From contig JJOH01000092.1 of assembly GCA_000696115.1 (NCBI GenBank), positions 124,001 through 188,000 of the forward strand: a stretch of 64,000 nt of DNA, written 5' to 3'. Both the position numbers and the translations under genes were made by a program. Shown piece by piece: positions 1 to 8,444 of this stretch. Each line of letters starts with the position of its first letter. Positions within the stretch are counted from its first letter, which is position 1. The notes beneath the pieces were generated by a model. The model ran no database searches. It was not told the origin of the DNA and worked only from the letters and a program-made list of their open reading frames with translations. Source of the stretch: Streptomyces olindensis. GTDB taxonomy: Bacteria; Actinomycetota; Actinomycetes; Streptomycetales; Streptomycetaceae.

Positions 1-234
1 TGTCTGGTTCCGGGGCCCAGCGGTCGACTGACGTCGGGTCGTAGGCCGGGGGGTTCGTCGGGGTGCCTGCCATGGGTCGACAGTACGGGCATGGGTGTGC
101 CGTGCGCCTGAGCGTGTGCCGGGTTCCGTTGTGTGGCGGGTGTCTCTCAGGTGACGTCTCGTCAGTGGTCAGTCAGGGCAACCGTGTCGCGCCTATCATC
201 TTGTGACACGTTGGCACCTTCTCCGGGTGAGGGA

Positions 235-756
235 ATGGCTGTGGAGACCCACGTCACCGTAGAGACGACAGGCACCGCAGACGTGCAGGACCTGCGGCGG
301 TGGCTCACCGCACAGCCTCGCCTGCGGGGCCGCGTGACACGGGCGGACGCCTCCGCGCCGCCTCCCCCGGGCACGATGGGACTGGCCGCGGACGCCCTGC
401 TCGCGCTGTTGGCCCCGGGTGGGGTGGCGAGCGTGCTGGCGGGCGCTGTCATCGCCTGGGTGCAGAGCCGGAAGGGCGACCAGTCGGTGACCCTGACCCG
501 GCCGGACGGCACCCAGATCAGCGTGACGTCCACCCAGGTGCGCGCGATGGACCCCGCCCAGGTGGAGGCGCTCGCCGGCCAACTCGCCGCCCAGTTGGAA
601 TCGCTGCCGGATACCGCGGTCGCCGATCCCGAGCGCCGGGCTCCGGACTCCGGCGCCGGCGGGGCGCCTGACCCGGCGCACCGGCCGGCCGCCACGCCGA
701 CCGACCCCGCCCGCCGTCCGGGAGCGGGTACGGACGGCGGGACACCGGCCCTGTGA
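235..756 (+). CDS. EACC1-type small component of a conflict system
   Basis: A 173-residue protein starting MAVETHVTVETT. It has a short beta-rich N-terminus, a hydrophobic helix (about residues 42-75, ending AWVQSRKG), a beta segment with TRPDGTQISVTST, and a disordered Pro/Ala tail. This layout is that of the effector-associated constant component 1 (EACC1) family, which accompanies STAND-NTPase and effector proteins in multicellular bacteria. The ATG at 235 follows GGGTGAGG; an upstream in-frame start at 133 would add an extension of poor composition. Its stop overlaps the GTG of the next gene (GTGA, 753-756), so the two are translationally coupled and probably form one complex. The molecular role of EACC1 is not known; a membrane or adaptor role is inference. 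Confidence 0.75.
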   Translation: MAVETHVTVETTGTADVQDLRRWLTAQPRLRGRVTRADASAPPPPGTMGLAADALLALLAPGGVASVLAGAVIAWVQSRKGDQSVTLTRPDGTQISVTSTQVRAMDPAQVEALAGQLAAQLESLPDTAVADPERRAPDSGAGGAPDPAHRPAATPTDPARRPGAGTDGGTPAL

Positions 757-3700
757 CGGCCCCAGGGCACGTGCGTCCGGACCCGGCCGGATCCGGGCTC
801 AGCCTCGTCGGCGCCCGGGCCGTGCTCGTCGGCACCGGGCACCACCGGAAGGGCTCGCGGCTGCCGGACCTGCCCGGGGTGGACACCACCCTCGACGACC
901 TGGCCCGACTGCTCCACGAACTCTGCGGGATGCCCTCGGAGCATGTCGTGCGCATACCCTCCGACGCCGGTCCGGAGGTCGTCGTCGAGGCGGTCACCCG
1001 GGCCTGCGAGGAGGCCGACGGCGTGGTGCTGTTCTGCCACGTCGGGCACGGGCTGCTGGGGCCGGGCGACAAGCTGTACCTCGCGACCCACGGGTCCATG
1101 GACGCCCAGCGGGTCGCCGCGGCGGTCCCGTACGAGACGGTCAAGGGCCTGCTGGAGGAGGCGCCCTTCGGCAGCGTCGTCGTCCTGGACTGCTGCTTCT
1201 CCGGCATCTCTCAGGCGCCGCACGGCCCGGGCGCCGCCGGCCCCTACGTCCGGGTCCGCCCGTCGGGCAGCTTCCTCCTCGCCTCGGCGTCGTCCTACGC
1301 CCCGTCCTTCGCTCCGGAGGGGCAACGGCACACGCTCTTCGGGGGGAAGCTCATCAGCCTGCTGCGTGACGGCGACCCGGCCGGGCCGCCGATGCTCACC
1401 CTGGAACGGCTCCACCGCGGCATCGAAGAGAAGTCCGACGACAGCACCCGCCCCCACGTGTCCAGCGAGGGATCCCTCGGTGGACTGGTCGTCGCGCCGA
1501 ACCGCGCCTACCGGTTTCCCGGTCCGCCCGCCGCCGACCCGCCGGCCGAGCTGCCGTGCCCCTACTTCGGCATGCGGCCGCTCGGGCCGAAGGAGAGCAC
1601 CTGGTTCTTCGGCCGCGACCGTGAACTGGACCGGCTGACCGATGCGGTCGAGGCACCGGACGCGGAGCGCCGGCCCGTCATCGTCCTGGGAGCCTCCGGC
1701 GCGGGCAAATCCTCCCTCCTCGGGGCCGGGCTGCTGGCACGGCTGGACCACTACCACGCGAGGGGACGGACGCGTGCCTGGCCCGTCTTACGGATGTTGT
1801 CGCCCGGCAGGACACCGCTGCGGTCCTTGGCGAGTCAATGGGCCGAGGCGACGGGACTGCCGCCGGAGACGGTGCTGGCGGAGCTGGCCGCCGGGCGCTT
1901 CCCCGCCCCGCAGGCGGACGCGCGGGTGGACCACGAGCAGGACCGGCTCCCCACGGTCGCCGTCCCCCGAGTGCTGGTGATCGACCAGTTCGAGGAGATC
2001 TTCACCACTGCTGCGAAGAACGAGCGGGCGAACTTCCTCCGTCTGGTGGCCGGCAGCGCCGACGGCGAGCAGGCCGGGCCCGGCGACGCGCGTCCCCGGA
2101 TCGTGCTCGCCGTCAGAGCCGACTTCTACGGCGAATGCCTCGCCGACCCCGGACTGCGCGCCGCCCTCTCCGCCACCCCTCCGGTGCACTGTGCCCCGCT
2201 GGACGGCCCGGCGCTCAGGGAGGCCATCGAGGGTCCCGCCGAGCGGGGCGGGCTGGATCTGGAGCCCGGCCTGGTCGACCGCATCCTGGCGGACCTGCGA
2301 CGGCCGGACGGGGACACATCCGTCGAGGAGCGGCCGGCCGCGGCCCTGCCGCTCCTGGCGCATGCTCTGCAGCGGACCTGGGTGAACCGCTCGGGCGCCA
2401 GGATGACCCTGGCCGGCTACCAGGCCACCGGCGGCATCTGGAAATCGGTCACGGAGTCCTGCAAAAGCCTGTACGACAGTCTCGCCCCCGCCGAGCGCCG
2501 ATCGCTGCGGACGCTGCTGCTCAGCCTCGTGCACCTCACGCCCACCGGCGAACCCGTCGCTCGACGCGTCACCTTCGAGGACGTGCTGGCGGCACACGGA
2601 CCGGCCGAGCGGGATCGGCTGCGCGCCGTCTGCGAGTCGCTCCGGGAGAAGAGCCTCATCACGCTGGACCAGGACGGCTTGCGCATCGCCCACGAGGCAC
2701 TGCTGTACGCCTGGACCGACCTGCGCACCTGGATCCTGGGCGCCCGTGCCCGCCTGCTCGCCCGACAGCAACTGACCGAGGCCGCCCATGCCTGGGACGC
2801 CGGGCACCGCCACCGCGACTACCTGTACACCGGTAGCCGCCTGTCCGCGGTGCGCGCGTGGGCCGCCGCACCCGGAAAGGGACCGGACGCCTCCCAGCGC
2901 CTGCCCGCCCAGCGGACACTGCCCGACGTCCCCTCGGATCCGCCCCCGTCGGGCACTGCGCCCGCGGACGACGAGGACGCCGGCGGTGACGCGCCGCCCG
3001 TACTCACCGCCCTCGAACGGGAGTTCTTGCACAGCAGTCTGCGGGCCGACCGCCGACGCAAGCTCACCCGCGCACTGCTGACCGGCGGCGTCCTCGCTCT
3101 CGCCCTCCTCCTCACCGTGGTCGGGACGCTCGCCTACACGGAACGCGAGAAGTCCCGGGAACAGGCCGCCGTCCTGGACTCCAAGAGGATCGCGGCGCAG
3201 GCCGACGTGCTCCGCGCCCAGGACCCGGCGGCCGCGCTCGACCTGAGCCTGACCGCGTACCGGGCCTCGCCCACCGAAGAGGCGAAGGCCAGCCTGGTGC
3301 GCTCCGCCCTGACTCCGGTCCGTACCAGGCTCGCCGGACACACCAAGGCCATCTATTCCGTCGCCTACCGCCCGGACGGCGCGGTGCTGGCCACTTCCAG
3401 CCGGGACGGCACCGTGCGGCTCTGGCACACCGGCGACCGGTACCGTCCTCGCCCCGGCCCGGTGATCCGCGTCGGCACGAACTCGTCCGTCTTCTGGGCA
3501 CCCGACGGCCGCCACCTGTACGTCCAGACCGTCAAGGACCTCCAGGTCTACGACCTCCGTCAGGTCGACCGCCCCCGTCGCACGGCCCGCGCGACCACCG
3601 AGGGCCTCGAACGGCCGTACCGGCCCGCTCTCAGCGCGGACGGCACGACACTGGCCGTTCCGCTGGGCCGGGGCCGCATGGTGCTGTGGGACCTGCGCGA

Positions 3701-5528
3701 TCCGGCCGCTCCGGCCGCGCACACCGTGCGGATGTCCGACGACTCCCGCGACCTGCTGGCGGTCGCGTGGCGGCCCGACGGGAAGCTGCTCGCCGTCACG
3801 GCCGCGGTCACCAAGCCCGGGGGACGGGACAGGGTCCAGCTCTGGGACACCACCGACCCCACCAGGCCCCGGCTGCGCACGACCCTGCGGAGGTCGGCCA
3901 TCGCGACGGTCTTCAGTGCCGACGGCCGGTCGCTGACCACCGCCCTGCCCGGCCGCGGCATCGTGACGCTCGACGTGTCCGACCCGGATCGGGTGAAGGA
4001 GCCTGAGGGATTCCGCGCCCGGGGCAACCCCGCTGACGGCCTGTACTGGCAGATCGCCCGTTCCCCGGACGGCCGCCACCTCGTCGGGGCGGGCTCCACG
4101 GACGGCAACGCGTGGATGTACCGGAACAGCGACGTCGCACCGGCACCGGATGACTTCATGAAGGGTGAAGTGCTGCCCGGCAACGTGCCGCTGGTCGCCG
4201 TGGCCTACCGGCCGGACGGGCGGGGCGTGGTGACCGGTGACGAGAAGGGCGGAGTCCATCTGTGGAGTCCGCCGCCGCACAGTGTGGACGGGGCCTTCAC
4301 CAGCGCAGGCCGGTCCGGCCCTGGTGATTCCTTCGCGCCGGAACATCGTCTTCTCGCCACCGACGACGAGAATCGGAAGACCACCACCATCTGGCGGCTG
4401 ACCGGAACCACGTTCCGGAAGGTGGCCACGGTGCCCGCGCCGTGGCGATCCGTCGCCTTCCTGCCCGGCGGGTCGCTCTTCCTGGCCCGGGACCCGGACG
4501 GCCGGCGGACCGGCCTGTGGGACCTGTCCGGCGACCGGCCCGAACTCCGGCACGTCTTCACGGGAACGGACGGTCCCACCGCCATCTCGGCGGACGGTGA
4601 CCGCCTGGCCCTCCAGACCGGCGAGGACGGCCCTCTGGTCATGTGGGACGTCAGCCGCCCCGACCGGCCACGCCGCACCGGATCGGTGCCGGTGGACACC
4701 AAGGGCGCCATCACGCCGGTGTTCGCCTCGCCGGACGTCCTCGCGGTCATGTCCACCGAAGGCACGCAGTTGTGGAGCCTCGACCGGCCGGACGGCCCCC
4801 GCCGAGGGCAGAAAGTGCCGGGCTCCGCCTCGTTCGCCCTGCCCCCAGAGGGGAGGCAGCAGGCCCTGCTGCTGGTGAAGCCGGCCGAAGGCCCGAATGC
4901 GGACGAACGATTGGCGGTCTACCGGCTGTCCCCCACGGCGACGGCCCACAGGCTCAGGGACGACGTGACCGTCGACCGTCAGCGGGCCACTGTCGCCTTC
5001 ACCGTCCTGGACCACCGCTTCGTGGTGACCCTGCCCGCCAAGATCGGGCAGCCCCGCGTGTGGGACCTCGACGAGCCCGCGTCCGACGGCGGCAAGGACC
5101 CGCCGGCCGGCCTGCCCGGCTCACACTTCCTCATGGAGGGCGTCACGTCGGGTGACACACGGCAGGGCGGGGTGGTCGCGGCCTGGCAGGAGGAGACCGG
5201 CGCACGTGATCTCGCCGTCTGGGAGTTCACGGCCGACGCGTCCTCGGACACCCCGCGCACCGGCGACTTCGAACTGGTCTACGACGTCCCCGCGGTGACG
5301 GAGGGAATCGGCGGCTTCTCCGTCCTGCAGGTCGGCCCGGACGGGGAGGACCTGGCCCTGTCCACCGGCCCCGGCCCGAGCGCCGGGCTCGGCGGCCAAC
5401 TCGTCCTGCTGCCCACGGATCCCGACCGGCTGGCGGGACTGCTCTGCGCGGTACGGCCCGGGAGCGCCCCGCGCGGGGTCTGGACGAAGGCCTTCCCCGA
5501 CCTCGAATACCACGACCCCTGCGGCTGA
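753..5528 (+). CDS. Caspase-like protease / nSTAND1 NTPase / WD40 protein
   Basis: A 1591-residue NLR-like protein. Residues 20-250 are a caspase-like peptidase C14 domain with His99 in CHVGHG and Cys148 in VVLDCCFSG. A STAND NTPase follows: the entry motif PYFGMRPLG...FFGRDREL at 270-292, Walker A GASGAGKS with Lys319, and Walker B VLVIDQFEEIF with Asp411. After an alpha-helical arm lies one transmembrane helix (about 775-797), then a WD40-type beta-propeller region from about 860 to the end (first blade GHTKAIYSVAYRPDG...VRLW). By analogy with this class, the propeller senses a trigger, the NTPase oligomerises and the caspase domain is unleashed, probably at the membrane. Codon 346 is TTA (1788-1790), implying bldA-dependent translation. 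It is coupled to the EACC1 gene before it. The trigger and the substrate are unknown. Confidence 0.92.
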   Translation: MTAPGHVRPDPAGSGLSLVGARAVLVGTGHHRKGSRLPDLPGVDTTLDDLARLLHELCGMPSEHVVRIPSDAGPEVVVEAVTRACEEADGVVLFCHVGHGLLGPGDKLYLATHGSMDAQRVAAAVPYETVKGLLEEAPFGSVVVLDCCFSGISQAPHGPGAAGPYVRVRPSGSFLLASASSYAPSFAPEGQRHTLFGGKLISLLRDGDPAGPPMLTLERLHRGIEEKSDDSTRPHVSSEGSLGGLVVAPNRAYRFPGPPAADPPAELPCPYFGMRPLGPKESTWFFGRDRELDRLTDAVEAPDAERRPVIVLGASGAGKSSLLGAGLLARLDHYHARGRTRAWPVLRMLSPGRTPLRSLASQWAEATGLPPETVLAELAAGRFPAPQADARVDHEQDRLPTVAVPRVLVIDQFEEIFTTAAKNERANFLRLVAGSADGEQAGPGDARPRIVLAVRADFYGECLADPGLRAALSATPPVHCAPLDGPALREAIEGPAERGGLDLEPGLVDRILADLRRPDGDTSVEERPAAALPLLAHALQRTWVNRSGARMTLAGYQATGGIWKSVTESCKSLYDSLAPAERRSLRTLLLSLVHLTPTGEPVARRVTFEDVLAAHGPAERDRLRAVCESLREKSLITLDQDGLRIAHEALLYAWTDLRTWILGARARLLARQQLTEAAHAWDAGHRHRDYLYTGSRLSAVRAWAAAPGKGPDASQRLPAQRTLPDVPSDPPPSGTAPADDEDAGGDAPPVLTALEREFLHSSLRADRRRKLTRALLTGGVLALALLLTVVGTLAYTEREKSREQAAVLDSKRIAAQADVLRAQDPAAALDLSLTAYRASPTEEAKASLVRSALTPVRTRLAGHTKAIYSVAYRPDGAVLATSSRDGTVRLWHTGDRYRPRPGPVIRVGTNSSVFWAPDGRHLYVQTVKDLQVYDLRQVDRPRRTARATTEGLERPYRPALSADGTTLAVPLGRGRMVLWDLRDPAAPAAHTVRMSDDSRDLLAVAWRPDGKLLAVTAAVTKPGGRDRVQLWDTTDPTRPRLRTTLRRSAIATVFSADGRSLTTALPGRGIVTLDVSDPDRVKEPEGFRARGNPADGLYWQIARSPDGRHLVGAGSTDGNAWMYRNSDVAPAPDDFMKGEVLPGNVPLVAVAYRPDGRGVVTGDEKGGVHLWSPPPHSVDGAFTSAGRSGPGDSFAPEHRLLATDDENRKTTTIWRLTGTTFRKVATVPAPWRSVAFLPGGSLFLARDPDGRRTGLWDLSGDRPELRHVFTGTDGPTAISADGDRLALQTGEDGPLVMWDVSRPDRPRRTGSVPVDTKGAITPVFASPDVLAVMSTEGTQLWSLDRPDGPRRGQKVPGSASFALPPEGRQQALLLVKPAEGPNADERLAVYRLSPTATAHRLRDDVTVDRQRATVAFTVLDHRFVVTLPAKIGQPRVWDLDEPASDGGKDPPAGLPGSHFLMEGVTSGDTRQGGVVAAWQEETGARDLAVWEFTADASSDTPRTGDFELVYDVPAVTEGIGGFSVLQVGPDGEDLALSTGPGPSAGLGGQLVLLPTDPDRLAGLLCAVRPGSAPRGVWTKAFPDLEYHDPCG

Positions 5529-5597
5529 GCCGGCAGCTGTGCGCGAACGGCCTCGGGCGACTCCCGTCTGCTGACCGGGGCGGTCATGGCACGAGGG

Positions 5598-6371
5598 TCA
5601 GGCCGTGGCCAGTGCTGGTGCCTCGAGAGCCCGGGTGGCCAGGGCCTCGTCGTAGCGGTGCAGGAGCAGTTGGGCCATCGACGGGTGCGTGCCCAGGGGG
5701 GCCGCCGCTATCCAGGGGGCCTTCTGGGCGCACTCCGTGGCGAAGCGGCCGGGGGCCGTGAAGTAGGAGGCCAGGGCTATGTGGCGGCGGCCCCGGGCGA
5801 GGAGGGTGCGGACGGCCTGGTCCACCGTCGGTGTCGCCGCGGAGGCGTAGGCGGGGAGGACCGGGACGCCCAGGCGGGCGGCGAGGAGGTGGGCCGTGCG
5901 GGCGGTGTCCGTCTTCGCGTCCGGGTCGCGGGAGCCGGCCGCGGCGAGGACGACCGCGCTGGTGCGGCGGGGGGTCGCGCCCCAGCCTGCCTCCGTCAGG
6001 CGGGCCTGGAGGGCGTCCACCAGGAGGCGGTGCGGGCCCAGAGGGGCCGCCAGGTGGGTGCGGGCCGGGGAGGCCGCGGCCATGTCGGGGATGTCCTGCT
6101 TGACGTGGTAGCCGCGGCTGAGGAGGAGCGGGACGAGGACCCCTTCCGTGTCTCCGAGGGCGGCGAGCGTGTCGGGGAGCAGGGGGGCGTTGAGTTCGAT
6201 GTGGCCGAGGTGCACCGGCACGTCGGGGCGCAGCGCGCGGACCCGGTCGAGGAGCGCGCGGACGGTGCTCAGCGCGCGCGGGTCGCGGCTGCCGTGGGCC
6301 ACGACGACGAGGGCGGGCGGGGCCGGGCGGCGCGTGGCGGGCGGCGGGACGAGGCTGAGCTGGCTGGGCAT
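5598..6371 (-). CDS. Sirohydrochlorin chelatase (CbiX/SirB family)
   Basis: A 257-residue two-lobed chelatase. The first lobe has VVVAHGSRDPRA, whose His is the metal-handling residue of the family, and the repeat lobe has VVLAAAGSRDP, where the His is replaced by Ala. A further HIALASYF segment completes the second lobe. Members insert Fe2+ (siroheme) or Co2+ (cobalamin) into sirohydrochlorin. The nitrite reductase encoded in this window needs siroheme, so iron chelation for NirB is a reasonable inference. The gene converges on the caspase-STAND gene with about 70 bp between them. The first 20 residues are Pro/Arg-rich and dispensable-looking. Confidence 0.88.
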   Translation of the reverse strand: MPSQLSLVPPPATRRPAPPALVVVAHGSRDPRALSTVRALLDRVRALRPDVPVHLGHIELNAPLLPDTLAALGDTEGVLVPLLLSRGYHVKQDIPDMAAASPARTHLAAPLGPHRLLVDALQARLTEAGWGATPRRTSAVVLAAAGSRDPDAKTDTARTAHLLAARLGVPVLPAYASAATPTVDQAVRTLLARGRRHIALASYFTAPGRFATECAQKAPWIAAAPLGTHPSMAQLLLHRYDEALATRALEAPALATA

Positions 6372-6584
6372 GTGTCGATGGTCGCGGCGGCACGTTGCCT
6401 TCCCGTTGCGTGGGCGTCACGGGTGTTTTCCAGGGGTTCACCATGCGGGACAGGGGGTGTGTGAGGAGCGGTGAGCTGGGGTTTCCACGAGCGGGGTGAA
6501 GCTGGTCACGCGGCCGCGGACGAACCGGGCGGCCCCGCCGGGCGTCCCTGACTGTCGAGAGCCGACCTGGGGAGGGACCGTCCG

Positions 6585-7283
6585 ATGCGTCTTCCGGCGT
6601 TTCGCAGACCGCGGCTGCCGCGTACCCGGCGGGGGCGGCGGCGGCTGGTGCAGGCCGTGATGGCGGGGTGCGTGCTGGGGCTGCTCCCGGCGACCTGGAT
6701 GTACGTCACGGCGGGTGACCGGCTGCGGACGACGGCCGATGTGCCGCGGACCGATGTGGCCGTGGTGTTCGGTGCCGGGCTGTGGGACGGGGAGCCCTCG
6801 CCGTATCTCGCGCACCGGCTGGACACGGCGGCGGAGCTGTACCGCGAGGGGCGGGTCGAGGTCGTGCTCGTCACCGGGGACAACAGCCGGGAGGACTACG
6901 ACGAGCCGGACGCGATGCGCGGGTACCTGACGCGGCACGGGGTGCCGGACGGGCGGATCGTCAGCGACTACGCCGGGTTCGACACCTGGGACTCGTGCGT
7001 GCGGGCGAAGAAGATCTTCGGTGTGGACGAGGCCGTGCTGATCAGCCAGGGGTTCCACATCCGGCGGGCGGTGGCGCTCTGTCAGGCGGCGGGGGTGGAG
7101 TCGTACGGGGTCGGGGTGGACGCGGTGCATGACGCGACCTGGTACTACGGGGGCACCCGGGAGATCTTCGCCGCCGGGAAGGCCGCCCTCGACGCGGTGT
7201 TCCGGCCGGATCCCCGGTTCCTGGGGCCGCGGGAGCCGGGCGTGGAGCAGGCGTTGGCCAGGGCCGAAAGGCCTCTCGGATGA
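6585..7283 (+). CDS. SanA/YdcF-like DUF218 membrane-anchored protein
   Basis: A 232-residue protein with a basic N-terminus (RRGRRR), one hydrophobic anchor (about residues 24-46) and a DUF218 domain: VAVVFGAGLWDGEPSPYLAHRLD, VVLVTGDNSREDYDEPDAMRGYL and VLISQGFHIRRAV. E. coli SanA, the family model, affects envelope barrier function (vancomycin exclusion at high temperature); the chemistry is not established. The domain should lie outside the membrane. Start ATG 6585 is preceded by GGGGAGGGAC, a good ribosome-binding site. It appears monocistronic, with about 210 bp of upstream sequence. Confidence 0.85.
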   Translation: MRLPAFRRPRLPRTRRGRRRLVQAVMAGCVLGLLPATWMYVTAGDRLRTTADVPRTDVAVVFGAGLWDGEPSPYLAHRLDTAAELYREGRVEVVLVTGDNSREDYDEPDAMRGYLTRHGVPDGRIVSDYAGFDTWDSCVRAKKIFGVDEAVLISQGFHIRRAVALCQAAGVESYGVGVDAVHDATWYYGGTREIFAAGKAALDAVFRPDPRFLGPREPGVEQALARAERPLG

Positions 7284-7317
7284 ATCCGGACGTTCTCCCG
7301 GTACGGGTTTGACGGGC

Positions 7318-7566
7318 ATGGCGGCCGGCACGGCCAGCAGCGCGCCCGCGGCGGCCGGGGCGGTCCGGGCTCCGGAGCCGGGGTGCGCCAAGCTCGGCGC
7401 CTACGGCCCCGGGTGGGCGGACATCCACAACGTGTGCGGGCACACCATCTCCGCCAGCGTGGAAGTCGACGGCTGGGACCCGTCGTGCATCCAGATCGGC
7501 CCCGGCGGGGTCGGACGCATCGGTCTGGACGCGGGCGACGAGCCGTACTACGCGTACGAGTGCTGA
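7318..7566 (+). CDS. Tendamistat-like alpha-amylase inhibitor, N-terminally defective
   Basis: A short frame giving a mature-like domain with four cysteines, from CAKLGAYGPG to YYAYEC. Spacings between successive cysteines are 17, 17 and 25, compared with 16, 18 and 28 in the Streptomyces amylase inhibitor tendamistat, which binds animal alpha-amylases. Before the first cysteine there is only MAAGTASSAPAAAGAVRAPEP, which looks like the second half of a signal peptide with its cleavage site. No basic n-region or complete hydrophobic core can be read in frame upstream, because sanA ends only 34 bp before. The 5' end was probably lost, leaving a remnant; use of an in-frame TTG at 7309 would not restore a signal peptide. 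Family assignment rests on cysteine pattern and length only. Confidence 0.45.
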   Translation: MAAGTASSAPAAAGAVRAPEPGCAKLGAYGPGWADIHNVCGHTISASVEVDGWDPSCIQIGPGGVGRIGLDAGDEPYYAYEC

Positions 7567-7655
7567 TCCGGGGCGTGCCCTGACCAGGCACAGCCCTTGA
7601 AAACGGCCCGGGGCGGGAGCGCGGCCGGCGCGCTCCGCGTCTCCCGCCCCGGCTG

Positions 7656-8423
7656 TCAGCGCCCTCGGAAGACGGGCGGGCGTTTCTCCAGGAACGCCGT
7701 CATCCCCTCCTTCTGGTCATCGGTGGCGAACAGGGCGTGGAAGACGCGGCGTTCGAAGCGGATGCCGTCGCGCAGGCCGGTTTCGAGGGCCTGGTCGACG
7801 CATTCGCGGGCCGCCCGGACGGCCAGGCGGCCGTACGAGGCGATCGTCGCCGCCGCTTCGAGGGCCTCGGGCACGACCCGGTCGTCCGGGACCACTCGGG
7901 AGACGAGACCGCAGCTTCCAGCCTCCCGCGCGTCCATCGTGCGGCCGGTGAGGACCAGGTCCATCGCCTTGGCCCGGCCGACCAGCCGGGTCAGCCGCTG
8001 GGTGCCGCCGATACCGGGGATCACGCCCAGCTTGATCTCCGGCTGGCCGAAGACCGCCGACTCCCCCGCGATGATCAGGTCGCACATCATCGCCAGCTCG
8101 CAACCGCCGCCCAGCGCCGGGCCGTTGACGGCCGCGATCTTCGGGGTACGCAGGTCGGCGAACTCCTCCCAGGCGGCGAAGTAGTCCTCGGCCGCCATCT
8201 CGACAGCCGACCTGGGGGCCATCTCCTTGATGTCGGCACCCGCCGCGAAGACCCCCTCCGAGCCGGTGACGACGAAGCAGCCGGTCCCGGGGTCCGCGTC
8301 CAGCAGGCGGAGCGTGTCCAGGAGTTCGGCGAGGAGCTCACCGTCGAGCGCGTTGCGGACGTGCGGGCGGTGCAGGCGCACGGTCACGACACGGCCGTGG
8401 CGCTCGACCTTCAGGTTGTTCAT
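7656..8423 (-). CDS. Enoyl-CoA hydratase/isomerase (crotonase) family
   Basis: A 255-residue crotonase-fold protein. It shows the CoA/oxyanion segment FAAGADIKEM, the second oxyanion block ALGGGCELAMMCDLIIAGE, and QPEIKLGVIPGIGGTQRL, which contains the conserved Glu next to the catalytic site. These are features of a true short-chain enoyl-CoA hydratase. The ATG at 8423 is chosen because GAGGAGAAGG precedes it by about four bases; a GTG at 8438 lies inside that ribosome-binding site. It is downstream of, and co-directional with, the membrane reductase and adenylating enzyme genes (gap 21 bp), so a shared acyl-CoA or acyl-adenylate pathway is likely. Confidence 0.9.
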   Translation of the reverse strand: MNNLKVERHGRVVTVRLHRPHVRNALDGELLAELLDTLRLLDADPGTGCFVVTGSEGVFAAGADIKEMAPRSAVEMAAEDYFAAWEEFADLRTPKIAAVNGPALGGGCELAMMCDLIIAGESAVFGQPEIKLGVIPGIGGTQRLTRLVGRAKAMDLVLTGRTMDAREAGSCGLVSRVVPDDRVVPEALEAAATIASYGRLAVRAARECVDQALETGLRDGIRFERRVFHALFATDDQKEGMTAFLEKRPPVFRGR

Positions 8424-8444
8424 CTGCCTTCTCCTCACGAGGGG

